Shown: positions 1 to 7,099, numbered from the stretch's first letter. The stretch: DNA of 7,108 bases from an uncultured Prevotella sp. (GCA_900546605.1 URDV01000117.1:1-7108); one strand, 5' to 3'. Numbers and translations are program-made. Notes: generated by a model from the sequence alone, not told the origin.

Positions 1-113
1 CTCAAAACAGCCTAAAAAGTGGTCTCGTTTTTGATGCCAATTTTGAACACCCTACCTGAAAGGGCAAAAGCATTACAATGTGCTTTAGACTTTTACCAGC
101 AATATTTATTTAT
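1..113. other. Intergenic stretch, no recognised gene
   Basis: AT-rich DNA at the left edge with no convincing gene. The plus strand has a short open stretch that stops at about position 56, and the minus strand could encode only a 23-residue peptide (MLLPFQVGC...) starting near 80. Neither has a clear promoter or a recognisable family. It could be the flank of a gene lying outside the window. Confidence 0.4.
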
Positions 114-337
114 ATATTAGTGTCCGCTAAAACTTTTGTAGGATAAAAAAATGCCCTATTTTTACCGAAAATCATAGTATATGAGTTTATATTTGACTAT
201 TACAAGGATTTATCAAATATAAAACTATCAATATTACACAATGGAAAAAGGTCAGCCCCTATTCCATAAAAGTATCGTTATTAACTGATTTACAATGTAA
301 TATGAATCTACACCATTTTTTTAGCGGACACCAATAT
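114..337. mobile_element. MITE-like element with 19-bp terminal inverted repeats
   Basis: The ends, ATATTAGTGTCCGCTAAAA at 114-132 and the reverse complement of 319-337, match at 18 of 19 positions. The core GTGTCCGCTAAAA (120-132 and 319-331) is perfect. The interior is about 190 bp of AT-rich DNA without a transposase gene. It contains a 15-codon open frame (241-288, starting MEKGQ) ahead of a stop. This resembles the first codons of a transposase joined to sequence near the other end, as expected of an internally deleted insertion sequence that moves only with help from a full-length relative. ATAT lies at both outer edges, so a short AT target duplication is possible but cannot be separated from the inverted repeat. 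The parent family is not certain; the MEKGQ start loosely recalls IS4-type transposases. Confidence 0.62.
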
Positions 338-340
338 AAC

Positions 341-413
341 ATAATAAGTGGTGTAAAGCATACTTACTTGTTAACCCGTTAACCTGAAATTCCGCCAACG
401 GGTAAATATAATA
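341..413 (+). repeat. Intergenic repeat, copy A
   Basis: This stretch aligns with 6764-6837 over about 73 bp. Identical blocks include ATAATAAGTGGTGT, TACTTACTTGT and AATTCCGCCA, with scattered substitutions between them. It contains the doubled unit TTAACCCGTTAACC (371-384), and ACCCGTT (374-380) can pair with AACGGGT (397-403) to form a 7-bp stem. It directly follows the inverted-repeat element and precedes the 413-466 hairpin. The function is unknown; it looks like a dispersed intergenic repeat. Confidence 0.65.
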
Positions 414-466
414 ATGGCCATCGGCAAGGCTACCTACATGATATAGGAGCATTGCTGATGGCCATT
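413..466 (-). terminator. Long hairpin downstream of the sulfatase gene, candidate terminator
   Basis: AATGGCCATCGGCAA (413-427) pairs with TTGCTGATGGCCATT (452-466), 15 bp with one G-T pair. Pairing continues inward with GCT/AGC and CCTA/TAGG around a small loop. It lies about 50 nt past the sulfatase stop codon. On the minus strand it is followed by an AT-rich stretch rather than a clean U-run; on the plus strand it is followed by GTTGTTTTT. Termination of the sulfatase transcript is the likely role, but an RNA-stability or processing hairpin is also possible. Confidence 0.5.
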
Positions 467-514
467 GTTGTTTTTAGGGGGGCTAAAAATTCCTGGTTAT
501 ACCTACTTATTTGT

Positions 515-2035
515 TTAATGCTTGCGCACCTCGCCCAGTAGTCTTTGTAAACGAAGCAATACTTTGGGACGCTCTTTGGCTATGTCAGTTTGCTCATACG
601 CATTTTGTGAGAGGTCAAAGAGTTGTGGCTGTGGGCGATAACCTGTTTCGATTTTTGGTCCCCAAGTAATCATAGGTCCACCATCAGATGGCGAAATATA
701 TTTGTAATGTTGTGTGCGGAGTGTCAGACTGCGATTGTTGCTCATGCTCACAGCATATTCGCGTGGCTTTTCGTCACGACCCAACCATGTTGATAGGTGG
801 TTCTGACTATCGGGCGCATCGTTAGCTTGTGGCATGGTTCCTACTAAAGCCGAAAGGGTAGCAGGCAAGTCAATGAGCGAACCTAAGGCATGATTGGTTT
901 CGCCTTGGGCTGCGCCTTGTGGCCAATACACGATGAAAGGTACTGCCGAGCCACCTTCGTAAGCGCTATACTTAAAACCTCGATAGGGGCCACTGGGACG
1001 ATGGTTCCCGCAAAGTTCAACAGCGCGGTCTTGGTAACCATCGTCAAGCACGGGGCCATTGTCGCTTGTTATGATGATAAGTGTATTGTTGTCTAAGCCT
1101 CGTTGTCGTAGTGCTGCTGTAATTTGTTGTACGGTCCAATCAAATTGCATAATGGCTTCACCGCGTAGCCCCATCTCGCTTTTGCCACGAAAACGCTCAT
1201 GTGGCATGCGTGGCACGTGTACGTCGTTGGTGCATAGGTACATAAAGAAGGGTTGCGAACGGTGTGAGTCAATAAAGCCTATGGCATGGCTCACAATGCT
1301 ATCGGCTATGGATTCGTCTTGCCATAAGGCACGGCCACCTCCTTTCATAAAACCAATGCGCGAAATGCCATTGACTATGCTCATGTCATGTCCATGGCTG
1401 GGCTTGAGCTTGGTCAATAGTTCGGGGTTGTTGTGTCCCGTTGGCTCACCTGCAAAGTTTTGGCGGTAACTCACCTCAATAGGAGCTGTGGGGTCATAAT
1501 TAGCTACTCGGCCATTTTCGATGTATACGCAGGGTACACGATCGGCTGTGGCTGCCATGATGTAATGATAGTCAAAGCCTAAGTCGCGTGGAGTTTGGTC
1601 AATGGTTCCATTCCAGTCTTGTTGGGCTGTTTGGCTGCCTAACCCCAAGTGCCATTTGCCAATGGCTGCTGTGCTATAGCCTGCACGATGCATGAGGTCG
1701 GCCACAGTTGTTTGGTTGGGTTTGATAATCATGCCTGCATTGCCCGCGGCAACGTCAGTGCCCGTACGCCTAAAGGGGTATTCCCCCGTGAGCAGTGCAT
1801 AACGCGATGGGGTGGAGGTGGAGGCACAGGCGTGCATGTTGGTAAAGCGTACCCCGTGCGCTGCCAAACTATCAACAGTGGGGGTGTTGACACGTGTGGC
1901 TCCATAGCACGACATGTCACCATAACCAAGGTCGTCGGCCACGATAACTATAATGTTCGGCTTGGTGTTGGGTTGAATGGTCAAGGCCGAAGTGAGTAAG
2001 AGCGGTAGTATCATGAGTTGATGAGTGTATTGCAA
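515..2035 (-). CDS. Formylglycine-dependent sulfatase (arylsulfatase A-like, S1 family)
   Basis: Hydrolyses a sulfate ester, probably on a sugar. Numbered from the TTG at 2035 (506 aa), it has the family landmarks in order: metal ligands D34-D35 in VADDLGYGD; the maturation motif S74-T-P-S-R78 followed by YALLTG, where S74 would be oxidised to formylglycine; K127 and H129 in GKWHLG; H273; metal ligands D325-N326 in TSDNGP; and K355. The active-site residue is serine, not cysteine, so an anaerobic radical-SAM maturase (anSME type) is needed from elsewhere in the genome. Length is normal for the family. The start is uncertain. The frame opens at TTG (2035); the first in-frame ATG is at 2014 (499 aa). 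Either gives a hydrophobic N-terminus (MILPLLLTSALT) without Lys/Arg, a weak signal peptide. No lipobox and no T9SS tail are seen, so the periplasm is the likely site. The substrate is unknown; a sulfated galactose or hexosamine fits the fucosidase neighbour. Confidence 0.95.
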   Translation of the reverse strand: MQYTHQLMILPLLLTSALTIQPNTKPNIIVIVADDLGYGDMSCYGATRVNTPTVDSLAAHGVRFTNMHACASTSTPSRYALLTGEYPFRRTGTDVAAGNAGMIIKPNQTTVADLMHRAGYSTAAIGKWHLGLGSQTAQQDWNGTIDQTPRDLGFDYHYIMAATADRVPCVYIENGRVANYDPTAPIEVSYRQNFAGEPTGHNNPELLTKLKPSHGHDMSIVNGISRIGFMKGGGRALWQDESIADSIVSHAIGFIDSHRSQPFFMYLCTNDVHVPRMPHERFRGKSEMGLRGEAIMQFDWTVQQITAALRQRGLDNNTLIIITSDNGPVLDDGYQDRAVELCGNHRPSGPYRGFKYSAYEGGSAVPFIVYWPQGAAQGETNHALGSLIDLPATLSALVGTMPQANDAPDSQNHLSTWLGRDEKPREYAVSMSNNRSLTLRTQHYKYISPSDGGPMITWGPKIETGYRPQPQLFDLSQNAYEQTDIAKERPKVLLRLQRLLGEVRKH

Positions 2036-2122
2036 TTTTTTTACATGAGGATGCCATGACTATGGTGTGTTAACGCACAAGTCGTGGGATGAGTGGGGTA
2101 GTGATGGTTACTACTCATAGCG

Positions 2123-2154
2123 CAAATGTACTATTAATGTTTGGTATAGACAAC
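2123..2154 (-). promoter_or_regulatory. Promoter of the sulfatase gene
   Basis: Read on the minus strand, GTTG (2154-2151) is followed after 20 bp by TACATTTG (2130-2123). This fits the Bacteroidota consensus TTTG-N19/20-TAnnTTTG with one mismatch in the -33 box. Transcription would start near 2117, giving a leader of about 80 nt. The -33 box directly touches the terminator stem of the upstream GH95 gene, so termination and re-initiation are packed side by side. Confidence 0.65.
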
Positions 2155-2191
2155 AAAAAGTCCCCTGCAAGTAAGTTGCAGGGGACTTTTT
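2155..2191 (-). terminator. Intrinsic terminator after the GH95 gene
   Basis: AAAAAGTCCCCTGCAA (2155-2170) and TTGCAGGGGACTTTTT (2176-2191) form a perfect 16-bp stem with a 5-nt loop, GTAAG. It is GC-rich at the top, flanked by A and T runs, and begins 26 nt past the GH95 stop codon. On the minus strand it ends in a run of T. The symmetric A/T flanks would let it work in both directions. It should largely uncouple sulfatase transcription from GH95. Confidence 0.93.
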
Positions 2192-2216
2192 CAATATTTT
2201 ATGTCAGAGACATTTT

Positions 2217-5200
2217 TTACTTCACTACCTTTTGGCCATTGATGATGTAAACACCCTTAACGGCTTTGCTGACGCGACGTCCGCTGAGGTCGTAAATGGA
2301 GTTGTCTACTTTAATGTTCATTACGGGAACATTGCTGATGGCTGTGGGTAAGCCTTTGGTGCAGTCAATGGTGATGGTTTGGTTGGCTTCAATGCTGTAG
2401 GTTGCAACTTCCTTGTTAAGACGCACTTTTACCTCGCGTGCTTTGTCAAGGTTATTGGTAATGTTTACAATAGTAGCTTTTCCACCAGCCCATGTTTCGT
2501 CAACAGTGTAGTTGCCTTGCGCCTTTAATCCCTTCACACTACCTTCGGCCCATGCACTGGGCAGAGCGGGCAAAATGGTGATAACATCGTCGTAGCTCTG
2601 GAGCAACATTTCAGCTACACCACTAGTGCAACCATAGTTACCATCAATTTGGAAGGGTGAGTGTGAGTCGAACAAGTTGTAGTAGCAACCACCCTGGCCT
2701 GCCATTTGAATGTTGTAGGCTGTAGAGTGCTTCAAGGCACGCTGCAAGTTGTAGTGAGCCTTTTCGCCATCAAGTGCGCGAGCATAAGTGTTGGTTTGCC
2801 AACCCATTGACCAACCTGTAACGTCACCATTACGGGCAATCTGACCATTGTGAGCTGCTTCAAAGTTCTTTTGACCTTCAGCTGTAGTGTCAAATGCGCT
2901 TACTTGGCCAAATGGATAGAGACACATGAGGTGTGAAAGGTGACGGTGACCATCATCGTTTACCTTTGCCAAAGTGTTGTTCTTCCACTCAGAGATGCAA
3001 ATCTTGTTGTTGTGGGTTTCAGTCCAGATGCCTTTGTCAAAGTTGTCGTAGAGATCTTGCAACTGAGCCATCTCTTCAGCTGTTACTGTAGCTTCGCTAC
3101 CCAATTCCTTGTAAGCTTTGAACAAGTCGTCTAAGCCCTGGTAAGCTGTTTGCTGTGCAAAAGCAGTAACATCCGAGGGTCCGTGTTCAGGACTCCATTC
3201 GCCCTTGATTTCGTACTTGCCCTTGTTGTCCTTGCTGGCAATGCTCTTGGTGAAGAGTGCATTTTGATACATAACAGGCAGAGCCTTCTTCAAGAATTCA
3301 CGGTCGAGCGTGTACTTGTAGTAGCGCCACAAGTGGTCGCAATACCATGCACCGAGTGTTTTGATTGAACCATTGCACCAAGTGGTGGTGCCACCAAAGA
3401 TGTTGTTTTCAACAGCAACAGTCCAACCCTTTGCACCACTCTTAATGCGCTGAGCCAAGGCTACCCAAGGTGAGTTAGGAGCTGTGGCCAAGTCGATAAT
3501 GTGGTTGAGGAAGGGCAAGTGCATCTCACTCAAGTTGGTGGGGTCAGCAGGCCAATAGTTCATCTGTACGTTAATGTCAGCATGAACGTCGCAGTGCCAG
3601 AAGTCGGTGTTTGAACGATCGTTCCAAATACCCTGCAAGTTGCTGGGGGCGTGAATGGAACCATCAAGGTTTGCACCAACTGTCATGTAACGACCATATT
3701 GGAAGTAGAGACTCTCTAAGTAAAGTCCATCGTTCGTTGTTTTGTTAGCATCGGTAGCGTAGTACTTAACCAAGTCTTCAGTAGTTTTGTCGGTGCAAAC
3801 TGTGGCAAGGTTTAAGTTAACGCGGTTCATGTAGCTACTGAATGCGGCTACGTGGTCGTTGTAAAGGGTAGTGTAGTTCTTGGCTGAGGCTGCAGCTAAG
3901 CGGCTCTGTACGGTAGCGGCAATTTGTTCAGCATTTTCGCCACTTACACATCCAGTCTTAGTAGCATCGTAGTCAGTGGCAGCTGCCATCATAACGTAAG
4001 CCCAATCAGCATTCTTTACAAGAATACCTTCATCGTTGGTGGTAACCTCTGCACCTTCGTTAGCCACTACCTTAAAGGCAGTGTTATAACTTACAGTGTT
4101 GAGTTTGCCATTAAAGGTAGCACCAGCATTGCTATAGGTAACAGCGCTTGCGTTAATCTTATTGTCGGGTTCGTAAGTGAACTTAAGGTTTAACTTGTCA
4201 GTGCCATCAGCTTGGTAGTGGGCTACGAGCACCTTGTCGGTGGCTGAAGTGAAGTAACGGCGTGCGTAAGTGGTAGCACCATCGGCACTCTTAAAGTTTA
4301 CACCGCCAACACCATTCATAACGTCTAAATAACGCACATAGTCCTTTACAGGCTTGCTGTTGTCCTCGAGCGAGAAGTTATCGCTCTTATCAACTACCAT
4401 GATTGAACCAAAGTTTTGGTACCAACCACGGCCCCTTGCTTCATTGGCATCGCCTGAGCCATTGTGGCCATTGGTTCCCTCAAACAAGGTCTTTTCGTTA
4501 AATTGCAACTCATCCTTAAATACGCCACCACGGAAGGTAGCACCAATTTGGCCATTGCCCAAAGGCAAAGCATATTCCATCCAAGTGTCTGAAACACCTG
4601 TTTTAGCTACAGGAACATTGTACCACAATGCGTAGTCGCTGATGTCGGTGGGACGGCTACCTGACTCAACTGTGTTGAACTCGCTGTAAACGTATTCATC
4701 GTCGGGAGTGACCTCAGTAAAGAAAAATTTTGAACCAGTGTCGCCATTGGCGGCAGCTTTGTCATTCCACAATCCGAGGTAATTGTCGCGGTTGTTCAGG
4801 TAGTTGTTGGCTGAGCCTGCTAACTTAATATAGCTGGGTTCAGAGCCTGTTAGGTGGAATGTACCATCAAAGTAGGTGGTGTAAGTGGCATCGTAACTGG
4901 GAGTGGTAGCACTCTGCATCGTAGCACGTGCAGCAGCTTCGCTGCCTGTTACAGCCATTACGGTACCTGTGCTGGCATTAATAATACGATAGGTGTTGTT
5001 GGTAGCTTTGTACACATGCCACAAGCCCTTCATGTTGCGAGGTTTTGAAGCATTGTTCAACTTTAAGCTACCATTGTCAGTGTAGCTATCTTCAGTGCTA
5101 ACGTATCCACCCTTACCATTCATAATGGTGTAATACTTGGCATAGGCTGCTTCCACCTCAGTAGCGTCAATCAGCAAAAATTGTGAGGCATCAGCTCCCT

Positions 5201-6239
5201 TGGTCCAGCGCACTACACCATTCCAGTTAACCATGTGAAGTGCTTCGCGGTCTGTTTCGCCCGTTGTGCTGTAAATAAAGCAGTAGCCATTGTAGGCAGA
5301 TGCTTCAACCAAGTAGGTGCCAGCTTCAGCCTTTTCAACCATGCTTACGGGGACATCGTTTCTAGTAGGAATGGTTCCTACATAAAGACCTGTACCCACA
5401 TTCTTAATGTAGTACTGACCATTGTCGGCCTTTTCAAACATCCAAATAGATTCGCTATTGTAGCTGGCTGTTTTTGAACCCATTTTGCCGCCATTGTCAT
5501 AGGCAAAGAAGGTGGTGTGCAACTTGTTAGCAAGGAATACATGCTTACCTTCAATTTCAGTGCCTTGTGCAGTGCCGCTATTTAGTGCAGTGAGGGCAGC
5601 TTGCATATCGCTGATTGCCTTCTGATAGCCTTCTTTGGTGGTAGGTTCAGTTGCAGGAATGGTAGCTACGGCAGCTGTGGCATCGTGATAGAAGAATTTG
5701 TAACCTTGTGCATCCTTAATTTGACCGACCAGTTTTTTATAATCGTTCTTAAGTTCAGACAAAGTTCCACTGGCGCCTTCAAAGAAGAGTTGGTTGTTGC
5801 CATCACCTGCATTCCACTCGCCTAACTCAACACCAGCAGTAGTAGCACCCCACTGGTTCATGGCTTTGCTCTGGTTGGCGCGCTTTAGTTCAAAATACTT
5901 GTCAGCCGAACCATTAATAATGGCCATTTGAACTGCGTTCTCTTTAGTGGTAGTAATAAAGCGGTCGCCTGAAAAACCGACGTAGTTGCCGCTTTTGCTC
6001 TTCATTATAAAATTTGACTGTTGGCCAATGAATTGGAATTGCGTAGCATTCGTTCCCTTAGCATTAACTGTCTTCATTTTGTTGCCTTGACCTTGATCGC
6101 TCAAGTAGTTACCACCCGTTTTAAACTTAACGGGGTAGTACACTGGAGCACTCTCAGTGCTAAAATCGGGCAACGAACTTTGTGCGCTTGCCATAAGGCA
6201 TGCGAACAATGCAAAGAAGAAAAAGGTAAATCTTCTCAT
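2217..6239 (-). CDS. Secreted GH95 alpha-L-fucosidase-like enzyme with long N-terminal extension and T9SS tail
   Basis: Likely removes terminal alpha-L-fucose, typically alpha-1,2-linked, from glycans. Residues 1-19 are a signal peptide (MRRFTFFFFALFACLMASA, cut before Q20). Residues about 30-155, 228-358 and 365-510 look like three beta-rich, ricin-lectin-like modules (repeated GxYVG/GLYVG and W-[HM]-[VF] patterns), with a helical stretch at 160-222. The GH95 part runs from about 533 to 1295: N-terminal beta domain with EYALPLGNGQIGATFRGG (555-572), then the (alpha/alpha)6 barrel. By motif, the general acid is E1018 (SPEHG) and the Asp of FQIDGN is D1199. H886 matches the His that in characterised fucosidases sits near fucose C6. 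The usual HxNxN motif reads H-A-D-I-N, with D888 replacing the first Asn. Residues about 1297-1340 are a T9SS sorting tail, so the enzyme should be surface-bound or released. GH95 proteins are usually about 750-850 residues, so about 500 are extra. ATG 6239 fits the signal peptide. GH95 also includes alpha-L-galactosidases; H886 favours fucose. Confidence 0.95.
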   Translation of the reverse strand: MRRFTFFFFALFACLMASAQSSLPDFSTESAPVYYPVKFKTGGNYLSDQGQGNKMKTVNAKGTNATQFQFIGQQSNFIMKSKSGNYVGFSGDRFITTTKENAVQMAIINGSADKYFELKRANQSKAMNQWGATTAGVELGEWNAGDGNNQLFFEGASGTLSELKNDYKKLVGQIKDAQGYKFFYHDATAAVATIPATEPTTKEGYQKAISDMQAALTALNSGTAQGTEIEGKHVFLANKLHTTFFAYDNGGKMGSKTASYNSESIWMFEKADNGQYYIKNVGTGLYVGTIPTRNDVPVSMVEKAEAGTYLVEASAYNGYCFIYSTTGETDREALHMVNWNGVVRWTKGADASQFLLIDATEVEAAYAKYYTIMNGKGGYVSTEDSYTDNGSLKLNNASKPRNMKGLWHVYKATNNTYRIINASTGTVMAVTGSEAAARATMQSATTPSYDATYTTYFDGTFHLTGSEPSYIKLAGSANNYLNNRDNYLGLWNDKAAANGDTGSKFFFTEVTPDDEYVYSEFNTVESGSRPTDISDYALWYNVPVAKTGVSDTWMEYALPLGNGQIGATFRGGVFKDELQFNEKTLFEGTNGHNGSGDANEARGRGWYQNFGSIMVVDKSDNFSLEDNSKPVKDYVRYLDVMNGVGGVNFKSADGATTYARRYFTSATDKVLVAHYQADGTDKLNLKFTYEPDNKINASAVTYSNAGATFNGKLNTVSYNTAFKVVANEGAEVTTNDEGILVKNADWAYVMMAAATDYDATKTGCVSGENAEQIAATVQSRLAAASAKNYTTLYNDHVAAFSSYMNRVNLNLATVCTDKTTEDLVKYYATDANKTTNDGLYLESLYFQYGRYMTVGANLDGSIHAPSNLQGIWNDRSNTDFWHCDVHADINVQMNYWPADPTNLSEMHLPFLNHIIDLATAPNSPWVALAQRIKSGAKGWTVAVENNIFGGTTTWCNGSIKTLGAWYCDHLWRYYKYTLDREFLKKALPVMYQNALFTKSIASKDNKGKYEIKGEWSPEHGPSDVTAFAQQTAYQGLDDLFKAYKELGSEATVTAEEMAQLQDLYDNFDKGIWTETHNNKICISEWKNNTLAKVNDDGHRHLSHLMCLYPFGQVSAFDTTAEGQKNFEAAHNGQIARNGDVTGWSMGWQTNTYARALDGEKAHYNLQRALKHSTAYNIQMAGQGGCYYNLFDSHSPFQIDGNYGCTSGVAEMLLQSYDDVITILPALPSAWAEGSVKGLKAQGNYTVDETWAGGKATIVNITNNLDKAREVKVRLNKEVATYSIEANQTITIDCTKGLPTAISNVPVMNIKVDNSIYDLSGRRVSKAVKGVYIINGQKVVK

Positions 6240-6539
6240 AATAGTTAGTTGTTGATTTGTAGATTTGGGTAATTATTATTTATGTTATTTTCTAATCATA
6301 TTGTTATATTCAACGGAATAGAAAGTATAGAGTGGCGAATAGTCGTAACTCTTAAGTAGAGATGCATTTGTGAGACTTAAATAGGTGAATGGTCAGTATG
6401 TTGCTACGTCCTTCACCAAACTATGTGATTAAAATAGTGAGAATAGATGTTCCCCATAAATATGTTTTGCTGAAAAAGCACAATTAGCAATCTAAAATAA
6501 TTGTGGACACCTATTTTATAGTATCAGATGCAAACTATT
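6240..6539 (-). promoter_or_regulatory. Long 5' leader of the GH95 gene
   Basis: About 300 nt lie between the predicted transcription start and the GH95 ATG, with no second good TAnnTTTG box closer in. The leader is AT-rich and has no Shine-Dalgarno sequence. I see only weak hairpins (for example TTGCT/AGCAA, and GGTGAA with TTCACC) and one 14-codon open frame (MGNIYSHYFNHIVW) that lacks support. It matches no riboswitch I recognise, and no terminator sits in it. Confidence 0.45.
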
Positions 6540-6544
6540 CGCTG

Positions 6545-6576
6545 CAAATATACGAAATATACTTATTTTGTGCAAA
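6545..6576 (-). promoter_or_regulatory. Promoter of the GH95 gene
   Basis: Read on the minus strand, TTTG (6576-6573) is followed after 20 bp by TATATTTG (6552-6545), a full match to the Bacteroidota consensus. Transcription would start near 6539. It is the only good match on this strand between 6240 and 6600, which supports its use despite the distance to the gene. Confidence 0.72.
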
Positions 6577-6694
6577 TGTTTTGTTGGCTTAGCAAATTAT
6601 GGGCTGCTAATTTTTAAATATTTGTTGTTTTATGAAATGTTGTTGTAAATGGAATGTAATAAATAAGAACGCGTGGGCGAGTTGAGCAAACAAG

Positions 6695-6730
6695 TTGACA
6701 AACTAACGGTTTAACGGGTAAGTTTGTCAA
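6695..6730. repeat. 9-bp inverted repeat enclosing a TTAACGGG motif
   Basis: TTGACAAAC (6695-6703) pairs perfectly with GTTTGTCAA (6722-6730). The 18-nt loop reads TAACGGTTTAACGGGTAA, which is close to the reverse complement of the TTAACCCGTTAACC unit in repeat copy A, so this may be a third, inverted member of the same repeat family. The right arm is followed by GTTCTTTTT, giving a terminator-like look on the plus strand, but no gene lies upstream on that strand. Confidence 0.55.
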
Positions 6731-6763
6731 GTTCTTTTTGATTCTTACTATTCTGACTTTAAT

Positions 6764-6837
6764 ATAATAAGTGGTGTGTAGCCTACTTACTTGTCAACCT
6801 GTCAACCAAGAATTCCGCCAGCGGGTAAGTATGAATA
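6764..6837 (+). repeat. Intergenic repeat, copy B
   Basis: Diverged direct copy of 341-413, in the same orientation and about 6.4 kb away on the other side of the gene pair. It carries the doubled unit TGTCAACCTGTCAACC (6792-6807 region) where copy A has TTAACCCGTTAACC. The short stem of copy A is only partly kept here, through G-T pairs. Its position before a probable tRNA gene and beyond the GH95 promoter is purely intergenic. Confidence 0.65.
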
Positions 6838-7029
6838 AAATGTGGCTTACACATATGTTTTTATCAGAGAGCTGATGGCATTTAAAATGTGCTTAAAAAT
6901 CATTCAAATAGTGGTATCATTCATTAACCCCCCAATTTCTCATTCATCATTATTCAGCATTAAGATATCACTTTTTACAAAGGAAAAAGTACACAATAGG
7001 GTTTGTATTTCAAATAAAATCTAAAAAAA

Positions 7030-7061
7030 TTTGGTGTATAACCAATAAAATACTACCTTTG
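7030..7061 (+). promoter_or_regulatory. Plus-strand promoter for the gene at the right edge
   Basis: TTTG (7030-7033) and TACCTTTG (7054-7061), 20 bp apart, fully match the Bacteroidota consensus. A run of seven A (7023-7029) lies just upstream and could act as an UP-like element. Transcription would begin near 7067, leaving about 33 nt before GGAGAGATG at 7100, a length suited to a tRNA leader trimmed by RNase P. Confidence 0.82.
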
Positions 7062-7099
7062 CACCCGCAAACAAAGCTAAAACGGCCACACATTTGCAA

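Larger units (their letters stand above)
6577..7029. other. Intergenic region with repeats and hairpins, no gene
   Basis: AT-rich DNA between the divergent GH95 promoter and the plus-strand promoter at 7030. It holds a small hairpin (TTAGCA 6589-6594 with TGCTAA 6605-6610, followed by TTTTTA), the 6695-6730 inverted repeat and repeat copy B. The 60-codon open frame at 6842-7024 has no recognisable protein character, no promoter of its own, and runs up to the next promoter, so I do not call it. Confidence 0.6.

Noticed and set aside
2..80. Possible 23-residue minus-strand peptide MLLPFQVGC...
   Set aside because: Too short to judge, at the window edge, and with no promoter or ribosome signal.
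341..413. CRISPR array, because of repeated short units
   Set aside because: Only two tandem short units are present in each copy, with no regular spacers and no cas genes.
1059..1469. 136-codon plus-strand open frame inside the sulfatase region
   Set aside because: It lies antisense to a well-supported sulfatase with all catalytic motifs, has a Cys/Met/Ser-rich composition of no known family, and has no promoter. The other plus-strand frames within 890-1999 and 2940-6248 are rejected for the same reason.
4394..4597. 67-codon minus-strand frame overlapping GH95 in another frame
   Set aside because: It sits entirely inside the conserved GH95 N-terminal beta domain and encodes no recognisable protein.
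6694..6726. TAAGTTTG (6719-6726) as a plus-strand promoter -7 box
   Set aside because: Its only partner is a poor GTTG at 21 bp, it lies inside the 6695-6730 inverted repeat, and no gene follows within range.
6842..7024. 60-codon plus-strand frame before the right-edge promoter
   Set aside because: AT-rich sequence with random-looking residues, no TAnnTTTG promoter at the right distance, and no family resemblance.
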